This document shows, one piece after another, positions 54,036-64,000 of a DNA stretch of 64,000 nucleotides (positions within the stretch are counted from its first letter, which is position 1; the number at the start of each line of letters is the position of its first letter). This DNA is from Manis javanica (Eukaryota; Chordata; Mammalia; Pholidota; Manidae), in the NCBI RefSeq assembly GCF_040802235.1, contig NC_133167.1, positions 1,565,001-1,629,000 of the forward strand, given 5' to 3'. The notes beneath the pieces were generated by a model that saw only the letters and a list, made by a program, of their open reading frames with translations, was not told the DNA's origin and searched no databases. A program made the translations under genes and the position numbers.

Positions 54036-55460
54036 TTTTTGCTGACATAAGCAAGCGACAGAAGTGAAGACCAACAAGTGGGGCCCCGAGGATCCAGCAG
54101 GCCGCCCCCGGGGGCTGGGCCCTGCCCTTCCTGGGCCTCTCTGCCGCCCGCCTGCCCACCGCCACTGCCCTGGCCTGGGCGCTTGTCTGTGGGCTTGTGT
54201 TGAGGACCAGGAGGACAGGGGGGAAGCTGGGGCCGGTGTGGGGCGGGACAATTCCGTCCAGGAGATTTTAAGAGAGCCCTGAAGGTGCAGGGCAGGGGGA
54301 AGGCCGGCTCGGAGAGGGCAGTCGTCGGCAGCAGTGTTTCCCTGGGGGCCTCGCACCCTGGGTGAGGAGCTCTGCAGTCACCCTGGGCCACCGGCTGTGG
54401 CCTCCTGGGGCCACCACTGCTCTCGGGTGAGACCACATGGGCCCTGAGTGGTGCTGGATCTCCACACAGATGTTCAACGTGTGACCAGCACACTGCACAC
54501 TGGCATGGCATCACTCACACGTATCCTGGCATCCTGTATTTAAGCGTAAATGTCTTCTAGGCGAGGCCCTGAGGCTCCCCCATCACTTCCCCAGGGGCTT
54601 GCCTTGTGACCGTGGGAGGGAGAGTCCATACTGAGACCTGGTCGTGAGGCTAACAAAGGGTGACAGGGCCCACATATGTTAGGCGGGCAGGCCCCCTGAG
54701 CTTCGTCTGCTTGGAGGGGTGCTCACCTGAGCTAGGCCCACCCCCACGAGGCCACAGGGAAGTCTTTGGGGCTGGGCAGCTTGGGGACGAAGAGCTGGTG
54801 AGGCCCGGAGGAGTCCTCCCGGAAGGCCCAGCCTTGTCCTCAAGAGGCCACCGCCTGCCTTTCCTCCCTGCATCCCTTCTCTTCCGGCAGGCGCTGCGGG
54901 GAAGGCTGCCTCTTCTCCGTCGGCACCAGCAGAGTCATCCTGGCACATCCTGTCCCAGGGCCACGGGGCCACAGTGCCGGGCCTGCTGGGGGGTTCCAAC
55001 CAGGACAGGGCAGGTGGCCCTGCTGCAGGGGTGCCCCACCCACCTGGAGGAGACACACACACGGGACCTGAGGCTGCACCCTCTGGCTGTGCCCAGGACC
55101 GGAGGTCCACCCCCGGAATTGTTCCATGCCGTCCGCCCCAGCTTTAGCCACACGTCAAGCCTCCCAAAGGGAGATGGGATAATGGAGCGATCTCGTGCAC
55201 ATGCAGCGCGCCGCCTTCTAAAGGTCTGGATTTCGGCGGCTCAGCGTTCTGCCTCCTGCAGCTGCACATTAAAAGACTCCGAATGTGTGTTTGCTAAAAT
55301 GTCCCCAAGACTGCCTGTGATTTCAGTGAGAGGAGTTTTCCTCTTTCCCTTCTTCCTTCTCACTTGGCTTTTTCTCACTTTTAAAAAACACAGTCATTAA
55401 ACAAGATCCCTAAGGAAATGAAACACAGAACACTGTGTTAAGATATCATAGAAGTTCTGA
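54036..55460. other. GC-rich unique region, no gene
   Basis: The 246-codon plus frame (54,660-55,400) is opposed by a 143-codon minus frame and shows no domain. Confidence 0.45.
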
Positions 55461-55474
55461 CTTTCAATACCCAA

Positions 55475-55544
55475 TTCCCCAGAAAATTTTGAATTAAGCC
55501 AGTTAGTTCCACATTTACAGAAACACTGGAAATTTTCTGGGGAA
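55475..55544. repeat. Inverted repeat, 15-bp perfect arms, 40-nt loop
   Basis: Left arm TTCCCCAGAAAATTT (55,475-55,489), right arm AAATTTTCTGGGGAA (55,530-55,544). The stem is perfectly paired. Surrounding 55,400-55,640 is AT-rich unique sequence. It could be the remnant of a small palindromic DNA transposon, a fold-back element or a hairpin-forming transcript. Confidence 0.85.
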
Positions 55545-55899
55545 ATTATTCAGAACAAAATGAGTAGCTGATCTCGTCTCTCTCTCTGCTCTCAATCTGC
55601 CCAAAGCTTATTCTTTCCCTTATGAAATTCTTCCCTTATGAAATTTTTATGAATGAAAAACACCAAGACGCCCAGCAGCTCCGGCACATGGCAGCCACTC
55701 GGCGGGGGTGAGGCCGCGGAATGCGTGGTTTCAGGACCTCACTGGTGCCAGTCAAGCCTCCATCAGATTCGTGACATAAGACATGCCTGGACATGTTTTG
55801 AAAGCTTAAAAGATATGGGTGGCTCCATGTCATAACAAATAGCCTTATCAATTTCACCATCTTAGATAAGCTCCCTAACTTCAAAATCAAAGCCCTCTC

Positions 55900-57000
55900 C
55901 CATTTCATATCAAAATAGTATATACTATTATTGCTAGTTCAGTAGTAAGCTCTCTTGGTAATTACATAAGAGGAAATTTAAAACATGCATGTATATTTGA
56001 AAATAGTCTAAGATAATATAGTACCTTAGTTCAATTAAATATTTTAGTTCAACTGAAATATAATTATTGGAATTTACTGTATAATTGCATTGCGTGATTA
56101 TGCAATATGACCCAGTAATCATTTCAATAATTGTTTATGTTTCATGATTCTTCAGAAAGGATAATCTTGTCATATACAAATAGGATGTTCATTATAACAG
56201 GATATTTTTTCGGTAAGGCATAGTCATATAATCCTAACAAGGTATCGCTTAATAATATTCTGTCGCTATATTTGTGTTTGCGTATGTAAAATACACTTTT
56301 AGTTTTCTAATTAGCATAAAGTAAAAGTATGGGTTTTAAAGCATGTATAGAAAAAGAAATCTTTGTGCAGTTTAGAAAGAATTTTCATCAGACATTTGTC
56401 AAAAATTGCTATGACAAATATATTCTAAAATGCTGTCTTGCCTGATAATACAGAGTAAGAGATATATTCTTTATAATATTCTAAGGACAGCCAAGAAAAC
56501 AAATGTAAATGGAGAAAAGCTGAAAACACTATATTTTTATGTGCACTTCTGGATTTCTAAATATAAATACAAAAAAGAAAGCAGTCATGAGACAGTTTTA
56601 TTGATTATCATTGTACTTATCAACTCTGGCCAAAATTCTCCTTTATCAACTTTGTGAGTTTATTAACATTACATACCTTAAAACCTTAACTGATATTCTC
56701 CTTTGAAATAAATGAAAGTAAGTAGGAAAAGATAATAATATAAAACATTTTTAATGGAGTCAAAATGTGTGATCTTTTACATAAATTGATACTCAATCCT
56801 GAATCTTTAATATCTGTGAATGAGGATGTTGAGTTAAGAATAGTAATGAACTGGCCCAAATGGTGACATCATAACCTCCTTTCTATAATATGACCTCCTT
56901 GTTTTTACGGGACTAAATTTTATCAGATTCCTTACAATCACTTTAAGGAAAACCAGAACCACACTTCATGTGTGGATAATGAGGTGGAGGGAATATGATT
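55900..57000. other. AT-rich stretch, possibly decayed L1
   Basis: Strongly AT-rich. CCCAGTAATCATTTCAATAATTG and AGGATGTTCATTATAACAGGATATTTTT are weakly like L1 (CCAACAATCACACTCC ; AGGATGTTCATTGCAGCACTATTT) on the plus strand, but most of the region cannot be aligned. No gene. Confidence 0.35.
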
Positions 57001-58599
57001 CTCTAGCAACTAAAATCAGAGCTGCTTTTGGTGGCAGAATTTCCCTTTCCTGCAGGAGATGAATTATGGCAGATGGTGGGAACTCGGAAGGCTCCCAAAG
57101 CCAGCCAGGGAATTAGGGTGTGGGACCCAGTGCTGACCATGAGGAATGCAGGTGTCTACCTGCACCATCTGGAGCAAGAATCACCCCTCAGCTCCAATCA
57201 TTGTTTGGAGGAACATGGCAAGTCCTCTAATTTTTACAAGGAAATCCAGGAATCTAGGTGTTTATGTGAGGCCTCTTTCTTTCTAAACATTTGCTCTTCA
57301 TTTTTTTAAAATAAGTGGTTAAAGTTTCTACTACAGGCATAGGTTGCAGCTTGAAGAACGAGAGGAACCCTGGTCTGCAGGAGCCTCGGAGGACGGGTCT
57401 GCTCCTGGCTGAGCCCAGGGAAAGGTGCGCAGGCTGTGAGCTGGTAGAGGGGCTCCTGTCCTCGGGCTCCCACCTCCACGCTCAGCAGATCCTTTAGGTC
57501 GGATCACTCAGCACTCACGCCAAACCCTCTTCTCACTCATGGGCTTCTGCCGTAGAGAATGGGATTCATCATTCAATCTCCCAGCTTGCCCTGAAGAGAG
57601 TGGTTGCCATGCGGTCCTGAGCAACATCTGCTATTCTGAACAGAAAGATAAAACCTTACTGGAATGTAACTCCTTACCCTTTTTTCCTTCCCTGAACATA
57701 GATGAAAGATGGAGAGGCAGCATCGCTATGGAGACCACGGAGACTGAGGAACGGTGGGGCGGGACGGTGGGGAGAGCCCGGGTCCGGAAGGACACACTTG
57801 CGTGGTTTTACTACCCTGGCCTGTTTAACTCTAGACTTGTTACGTGAGAAAGCAAATGTTCTTTCTTATCCTAGGTTCCTTAAAAAAGATACGTTCTTTC
57901 CTATTCTTGGAGCCTGAGGCAAGGATTCGGTGCTAGTGCTTAGGTTGCAAGAGTAGGAAAAGAGACAACAGACCACGGAAAGATGGGAATAAAGGCAAGG
58001 TGAGGACGCACGGCCGTCTGCCCTCTGCCCACCGAGGGACGTGGGGACTGTTTGGCAGGTGTGACTGACTGCATATATCGGAGGTCTCTGGATGGCCTAG
58101 ACAGGTAAATGTCTTGGCACTAGTCTGTCAGAGGAAGAAGGAAAAGGGATCCACCTTCCCCACTCCCTCCCATCTCTTATGGGAAGTGGCCAAGGATTTT
58201 CCCACAGGTGTTGACTCCATCTGATTCCAGACTGCGTCCTCAGACCCCTTGGCAGCTGTGCAGGGTGTCTGCTCCCATGCCCTGCAATGTGGCATGAGGA
58301 GTGGGAGAAACCAGAACCCCAGCTGGCCACTGTGACTTCCCAGAAACTATCAGAGGGGTGGCTGGCTCTCCTTGGACAAGTGAGTAGTCAGTCCTAATGG
58401 CAAGTCCCCCGAGGCTGAGCAGGGCGTGTGGTCCCCAGCAGCGGCTAAGAGGGAACAGAATTCAGTCACCCAGGGAGGGCCGTGCCCAAGGGGCGCAGGG
58501 AGGTGCATGAGGCCCGTCTGAGAGACTCTGGCTGCTGGAACTGGTATCAGTCTAACGTTTTATCATTTGAGGCCGGACTGTTTCTAAGTGATATGCTCT
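57001..58599. other. Unique sequence, no gene
   Basis: Short frames (93 and 102 codons) only, without domains or splice support. Confidence 0.4.
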
Positions 58600-59099
58600 T
58601 TACACTAAATGTTTAGCAAACTTTAACAATTCTTAAAATGCCTGAACAAATTAGATTTCCTTGGGAAATTATGTGTGTGTGCAGACTTTTCATAGAGCTA
58701 AATATATTTATTTAATTTTTTAAATGTTCATGTGTTTGTAATAATGTTTGTCTTGTTTTATTGAATTGAAAATGTCCCTTATTTAGTGACATGTTGGTGG
58801 TGGTAGATCGTAAACTATATTCACATATTCATGTGCTTCCTGTTAAATAAATAAATTAACTCTCTCCTTGTAAAAATTTTAAGCATTGTAGAAAACTACA
58901 GCCCCCTTGACTGTTACCCCCAGCCGCCATCACCTTCCCTGGAGCAGCCCAAGTCGTGGTGTGTAGCCATTCAGTCCTTCCTGTGTTTCCGCACACGTGG
59001 GTCTTTTCTTCTGACTTCTGCTTCCTGTTCCACTTACCTGCTTTTCTAAGTCAATAGAAGAAATAAAAATAAACTAAATAAATATAAATAAGAGACAGG
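58600..59099. other. AT-rich unique or decayed repeat
   Basis: AT-rich words up to 58,880. TGTTACCCCCAGCCGCCATCACC and AGTCCTTCCTGTGTTTCC (58,910-58,990) vaguely resemble an old repeat (CCACCCAGAGATAACC ... CCTTCCAGTCTTTT). A-rich TAAATAAATATAAATAAG precedes the next L1. Confidence 0.3.
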
Positions 59100-59690
59100 A
59101 AATGTTTGTAAATCACATGGCCAACAGAGGGGTTGCATCCAGAATATACGAAGAACACTCAAAATTCAACAGTGAGAAAATAAACAATCCAATCTTAAAA
59201 CAAGCAGAGAATCGAATAGACACTTCACCAAAGAGGACATACAAATAGAAAAAAATACATGAAAAGGTCCTTACCATTAAAGGAATTAAGGAAATGAAAT
59301 TAAAACTATAGTGGGACACCACTGCATACTTATTAGAATGGCTAAAATAAAAACAAAATAAATGCAAATATGCATAGATAAGTGAGTAAATAAATAAATA
59401 GAAGCTGACAGCAATTAGTACCGACAAGGATGCAGAGTAACTGGGTCTCTCATACACTGCTGGTGGGAATGCAAAATGGTACAAGCACTCTTGAAGACAG
59501 CTTGGGGTCCCTTCAAATTCAAACATGCACTTGCCACATGATGCAAAACCTCACTGTGTTTGTCCTGGAGAAACTTAAATGTGTGCTCACCCAGAAAACC
59601 TATGTGTGAGCATTTATAGCAGCTCTGTTCATGATTGCCAGAACTGGGAAACAACCCAAATGAGGTCAACATTTCGGGTTGCTTCTGTGC
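59100..59690 (+). mobile_element. L1M ORF2 3' end
   Basis: CATCCAGAATATACGAAGAACACTCAAAATTCAACAG, TAGACACTTCACCAAAGAGGACATACAAATAG, TGAAAAGGTCC, ACTATAGTGGGACACCACTGCATAC, ACACTGCTGGTGGGAATGCAAAATGGTAC, GAACTGGGAAACAACCCAAATG are collinear with the last 600 bp of L1 ORF2. Best-preserved L1 piece in the window; frame nevertheless broken. Confidence 0.93.
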
Positions 59691-60429
59691 TGATGGACTT
59701 TAACTGATGTGGAAGACGCAGAGAAGAGTGGGTTGTACATTTAACAGCCCTGACAGGCTTATAGGATGAAAACTGGGGGCTGGGGCTTGCCAAGGGCAGG
59801 GAACCTAGGAAACAACCCGCACTTTATGTAGACATCCTAAAGAGCTGAACCCTAGGAACACTCACACGGTAGTAGAATTTTAACAGCTGGCTCTCCAAGA
59901 TAAAAAGCCCTGATTTGTAACATTTGCTAATTTCCATGGTGTAAATACTCCCAGCAGAGCCAATTTAAAGCTACCAATATGACCTCACTGAACACACAGC
60001 TGGGAAAAGATGCACACAATAAGCTCTCACGAGCCAGTGCTGACTGGCTCCAGCGCACCACTTCCTAGAAGTCAGGATGGGCTTGAGCAAGCCGCCTCTT
60101 GCGTCCAGCTCTGAATCAACAGGATGGCGCACGAAGTCTCTCAAACCCTGAAATTGGATTAAAGTGATTGCAGCTTGCCAGTGACTCACAGGGACCTCAC
60201 ACATGACTTACAAATAAATGGAATGCCTCTGAAAGAAGATAGCATAAAGCACACTGCAGTCCTCAGTTTTCTTCTGAAAAAACAAAAGCGTGGCCCACTA
60301 CACCAGGCAGAGAAGTACACAAGACCATGTGACTAGGAACCAACACAGACGGCAGGCTGCAGAAACTGCCCCAGGTCCTCGGGGGAACAACCAGGAAAGG
60401 ACCCTGCCGCCCAGCAAACGCCCATGATT
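59691..60429. other. Unique or decayed L1 flank
   Basis: Possibly old L1 3' UTR to about 59,830 (GGGGCTGGGGCTTGCCAAGGGCAGGG). The rest is unique; no gene. Confidence 0.35.
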
Positions 60430-60715
60430 CCCTTTACATAAAGCTCAAGATGGCAAAACGATACCATACTGTTTGGAGATGCATATTTGGGTTGAGAAGT
60501 AAAAAGAAAACAGGAAGTGAGGACAGTAAGAGTCAGGACTGTGGCTGTTTTCAGAGTGAGAAGCAGCTGCTTCTGGGAAGGGGCATGCGGGGCGAGGGTC
60601 TGTTTCTCCTCCTGGGTGAGGAGGACTCTATGCTCAGTGCATAGCAGCTTGTTAAACTGGAAATTTTGGGCAATGCATTTTTCTCCTTGAAAAATTAAAT
60701 ATTAAATTTCACGAG
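60430..60715 (+). mobile_element. L1M 3' UTR
   Basis: AAGCTCAAGATGGCAAAACGATACCATACTGTTTGGAGATGC, GTCAGGACTGTGGCTGTTTTCAG, GCTTCTGGGAAGGGGCATGCGGGG, TCTGTTTCTCCTCCTGGGTGAGG match old L1 3' UTR (TTCAAAAACAGGCAAAAC..AATCTATGGTGTTAGAAGTCAGGATAGTGGTTAC ; GGAAGGGGGCATGAGGG ; GTTCTGTTTCTTGATCTGGGTG). Confidence 0.75.
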
Positions 60716-61660
60716 AAAAGTGTAAAAAATAATACATCACGTCCAAATGGTCTTTACCTAAGTAACCCAGAAGGGATTCAACATCTGACAAACTGATCAC
60801 TAAAACTCTCTATAATAATAAATTAATGGAGAAAAGAATCCCAATTTTTATCTGCCAGATAAAAGGGCTTTGATGAATTAAAACCACATGTGCATGATTG
60901 AAAACAAAACTCTTAGGAAACTAAAAACAGGAGAAAACTTCTTTCCTTGGTAAAAGCATCTACCCAAAAACACCGACTGTGCTTAATAGTGAAGTAGCAG
61001 AAGCATTTGTCATGAAAGTCACAAAAAAGGAGACGGGCTCGTTATCCTCACCATCGCACGGCATTTCACTAGAAGCTTCAGCCAAAACAACAGCAAGAAA
61101 GAGGACTGTGGAGGACAGCAGTTCAAACAGACGAGGAAGAAATTGTCATTCTCGGCAGAGATGTGATCATCCGCACAGACAACCTACCAGCATCAAGCAG
61201 TTCCGCCCAGCTGCTCACCTCTCTGGGCTGCCATTCATACAAGATGCAATTTGTGTGGCGCTCCCTGCTGTCGTGCGGCACAGAGGCCCTGATCAACCAG
61301 CAAACTATTAGAATTAATAAGAATTCACAATGTGCCAGGATGGCAGACAACACACACAGCATCCACCTTAAAACTTTACTAGGAAAAGAGCCCTTGTTCA
61401 CGATATCCACAAAAACCGTAAAACACCAAGAGCAAATACAACAGGAAGGGTGTGGTGCCTGTCTAAAGAAAACGATTTTTTGCTTGATCTGACCTTCAGA
61501 AGATGGAGGAAAATATCACATTCATTGACGAGAAAATTCAAGTGAGGCAGGCACAAACTCTCCCCTACATTAATCACAAAGACAATGAAATTCTAACCAA
61601 AATCCCAACGAGCTTTCACCCGGACCCTGGCAAACTGTGTCTGCAATTCATGTAGACAAG
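60716..61660 (+). mobile_element. Old L1 ORF2, RT-domain region, degenerate
   Basis: AAGTAACCCAGAAGGGATTCAACATC, GTGCTTAATAGTGAAGTAGCAG, GAGGAAGAAATTGTCATTCTCGGCAGAGATGTGATC and CAAACTATTAGAATTAATAAGAATTCACAATGTGCCAGG align with the ORF2 RT segment in order (the third being the FADD-motif neighbourhood). AATTCTAACCAAAATCCCAACGAGC aligns with TCAAAATTCCAATGGC downstream. The catalytic motif is destroyed. It follows directly a different L1's 3' UTR, so this is a second insertion or a rearranged copy. Confidence 0.75.
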
Positions 61661-62159
61661 CACATGACTAGTTAGGATGACTGGGGAGAAGGGCAGTGCA
61701 GGGAGCCTGCCGGCCAGATGCCACAGCACATGGCAGAGCCACGGGGGCAACGCAGCCTGGGAGCAGCCCCGATGCACACTTGGTCCCGATTCTGCTCCCG
61801 GGGACCTACGGGGAAATGCTTGGTTCTCCTTCCAGGTAGACGTGGGAGGGGGCAGGCCGCCACAGACCGGGCCACGGGCAGGAGCTGCAGGGGTTCCCCT
61901 GGCTCCAGGCCCACAGCTGTGCTCAGAAACCTTGGAGAGGAGTCTGGACTCTGCTGGGTGTGGAATGAGGGGGCAGGGCAGTGAGGTTCTTCCGGGAGAT
62001 CTCTCCTAACGCAGGGGAGCCCAGCACCCACATCCACCATTAAAAGGAACGTAAAGATCATGGAGTCCCCATGTGACAGAGAATTGATTGATAATCACAA
62101 GACCTTTATTCTTCATCATAAGAATTTTCTGGAATTTCCTTTCCAAATATTCACTTTGT
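61661..62159. other. Unique GC-richer sequence, no gene
   Basis: Overlapping 110- and 129-codon frames on opposite strands, no domains. Confidence 0.4.
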
Positions 62160-62800
62160 TTCCATTTTCATGTTATTTTATTTATTATTTTTTGTTGTGG
62201 TAAAATATACTTAGCACAGAATTTACCATTCTAACTATTTTTAAGTGCACAATTCAGTGGCATTAAGGACATTCACATTTTTCTGCAACCATCACCACTA
62301 TTCATCTTCAGAACTTTGTCGTCATCCCAAACAGAAATGCTGTCCCACTAAACAACACCCCATTGTTCCTGGGCCCCTGGCAACTCCCATTCTAAGTGCC
62401 GTCTCTATGATTTTGGCCACTTTGGGACCTCATGTAAGTGGAATCATACAGTATAAGTCTTGTTGTGACTGGCTGACCTCACCTGGCATGATATCCTCAG
62501 GGGTCACCCATGTGGTGACCTGTGTCAGAGTCGCCTTCCTTTTTAAGGCTGAACAGTGTCCCATTGTTTGTGTCAACCTTCTTAGGTTTTTCCATTTCTC
62601 TATGATGGACACTTGGGCTGCTCCCACCTTTTGGCTGTTAGGAATAATGCTGCCATGAACGTGGGCATGCAAATACCTGAGTCCCTGCTTCCAGTTCTTT
62701 TCGGGTGGGTACCCAGAAGTGCGATTGCCAGATTATATGATAATCCTATGCTTAATTTTTTGAAGAATGTTTCAATTTTTAAAAATATGGTTTAATCTCC
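62160..62800 (-). mobile_element. L1M 3' end (ORF2 end plus 3' UTR), reverse
   Basis: On the plus strand, TTGTTGTGGTAAAATATACTTAGCACAGAATTTACC is the antisense L1M tail. AAGTGCACAATTCAGTGGCATTAAGGACATTC, TCATGTAAGTGGAATCATACAGTA, CCTTCCTTTTTAAGGCTGAACAGTG, GGACACTTGGGCTGCTCCCACCTTTTGGCTGTTAGGAATAATGCTGCCATGAACG and GGGTACCCAGAAGTGCGATTGCC follow in order. About 640 bp, the most complete 3' end in the window. Confidence 0.95.
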
Positions 62801-63837
62801 CACAATGTGTTCTTTCTATCAAAAGCATCCCCATACATTTTTTGTAGTTTAAAGAGAATCTCAAAGCCTGGGATGATTTGGGAAAGGTGTATCACTTTTT
62901 TCAGATGTGAGTAAGGATAATAGAAGATATTATCTGATAAGATAATGCAGCATTTGTAGAATAAGCAAATGCTCAGGGATGTCACCACTTTGTTCCTATC
63001 AAAGCTCTTGCAGTGTATGAAACCGGTGGCTGCATCTGGTGTACGATGGGATGGTAGGGAAAGGCAGCTCCGTGCCCAGGCTTTGTCTAGCCAAGGGCTA
63101 CCTCCTTAGGAGACTGGGGAGCTGCGTGGCCTTGGAGCCTGGCCGGCCAGGTGAGGAGCTCCCATGAGGGTCCCTGGGGCCAGAGGCACAGCCCCACCTG
63201 TGCCCCAGCCTCCCAGCCACTTTTGCCTCCCAGGACGGCGGCCTTGGCGCCTGTCACCCCCACTGCCAAGGGAAGAAGGAAGACCCTGACTGTCCCCCTC
63301 CTGTGCCCGACGGCCGGGCAGTTGTACATTCGTGTTCCATCAGACCCACTGGATCCATCGTGAATCAAGAGTTAAGGGAAAGTTTTAAAATTACATCTGA
63401 AACCACAGGATATGTACAAGAGGGTGATGATTATGCCCGGGAGTTTTTATCAGGCACAGCTGTTCCATTATGTTTGTTTACTTTAGGGTAGAAATGGTCC
63501 TTTGAAGAACATGACCAAAATAAACACATAGCAGCTGCCGTCACGGGTAAGCAAGCCAGCGAGCTGCACCGGCCCGGGGGGGTGCCGCTGGGTCATGGTT
63601 GCCCATGTCAACGGCAAAATAAATAAGCCTGCACTTTCGTCTTGACAAAGCCAGAGAACAGAAATCCTCTAGGAAAAACCCTATTGGAATCTAGGAATTA
63701 TGAGATTGTGTGGAATGTTGCCGTTCCAGCAAAAGCCAGAAGTTTTTTTTTTAAATACTGCATATGGAATTAAACATGGTGCTGCAGAGAAGCCACAGGA
63801 CAGTGTAATACATTTATATTGTCAGGAATTACTAAAT
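62801..63837. other. Unique sequence, no gene
   Basis: No gene or named repeat. A GC-rich middle (63,040-63,350) is flanked by AT-rich DNA; T9 run at about 63,744. Confidence 0.4.
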
Positions 63838-64000
63838 ACAAATCCTTGCTGAGCACTTACTATGCACTAGGTATTCCACTCTGCTGGGCACCCAGCAGAG
63901 AAAAAGAAAATCAAAATGTCTCTCTTGTGGGAAAACCAAAACCAGCAAGAAAACCAATAATAATATAATTTCAGGTAATGATTGATGCTATAAAAAGCTT
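63838..64000 (-). repeat. L2 fragment, reverse, runs off the window
   Basis: TGCTGAGCACTTACTATGCACTAGGTATTCCACTCTGCTGGGCACC and, later, TAATTTCAGGTAATGATTGATGCTATAAAAAG match antisense L2 3' sequence (ATTGAGCACCTACTATGTGCCAGGCACTGTGCTAGG ; ATTTCAGGTAGTGATAAGTGCTATGAAGAA). Truncated by the window end. Confidence 0.82.

Noticed and set aside
60979..61492. Plus frames of 109-110 codons
   Set aside because: They fall inside degenerate L1 ORF2 sequence and are not in a preserved L1 frame.
1..64000. CRISPR arrays, bacterial operons, phage or integron features
   Set aside because: The tandem repeats lack spacer structure and the sequence has mammalian repeat content throughout.
1..64000. Assigning the window to a named species or chromosome
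   Set aside because: Only repeats shared by placental mammals are visible; lack of Alu and other clade-specific SINEs prevents a safe call.

Overview
This is nuclear DNA of a placental mammal with no protein-coding or RNA gene that I can support. The evidence for the clade is the set of old interspersed repeats I recognise by eye: MIR and L2 pieces, old L1 (L1M-type) fragments, ERVL-MaLR (MLT1/MST-type) LTRs and hAT/MER5A-type DNA transposons. I cannot name the species. I find no Alu, no rodent B1/B2, no carnivore, ruminant or horse SINE, and no young L1, so either the locus has resisted recent insertions or the lineage has few such elements. The many open frames in the GC-rich parts look like chance: frames on both strands overlap each other, amino-acid composition is biased to Pro/Arg/Gly/Ala/Ser, and no domain is recognisable.

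Layout. Bases 1-41,700 are GC-rich and gene-free, with scattered old repeats, several short tandem repeats (notably a 25-bp minisatellite at 1363-1662 and a 15-bp one at 29,948-30,110) and small AT-richer islands that look like candidate conserved regulatory elements (10,935-11,175; 33,300-33,540; 37,850-38,010). Two CpG-dense patches lie at 27,545-27,770 and 28,134-28,322. At about 41,800 composition flips to AT-rich: 41,860-45,065 is mostly ancient L1. Next comes an unusual non-repeat block (45,760-46,640), then a CpG-rich block (46,920-47,960). From 47,961 to about 53,300 the sequence is again GC-rich and featureless. The last 10 kb is AT-richer and contains L1 pieces in both orientations and, at the right edge, an L2.

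How the parts may work together. The likeliest role is gene-desert or intronic regulatory DNA, possibly near a developmental regulator. CTCF-like motifs in one orientation (23,072; 30,823; 41,314), homeobox/NKX-like sites, a MEF2-like site and the 45.8-48.0 kb pair (candidate enhancer beside a CpG island) point that way, but all of this is motif-level inference. Repeat family names come from memory of consensus sequences and edges are approximate. I found no new biological system; the best candidates for real function are 45,760-47,960, 33,300-33,540 and 27,545-28,325.
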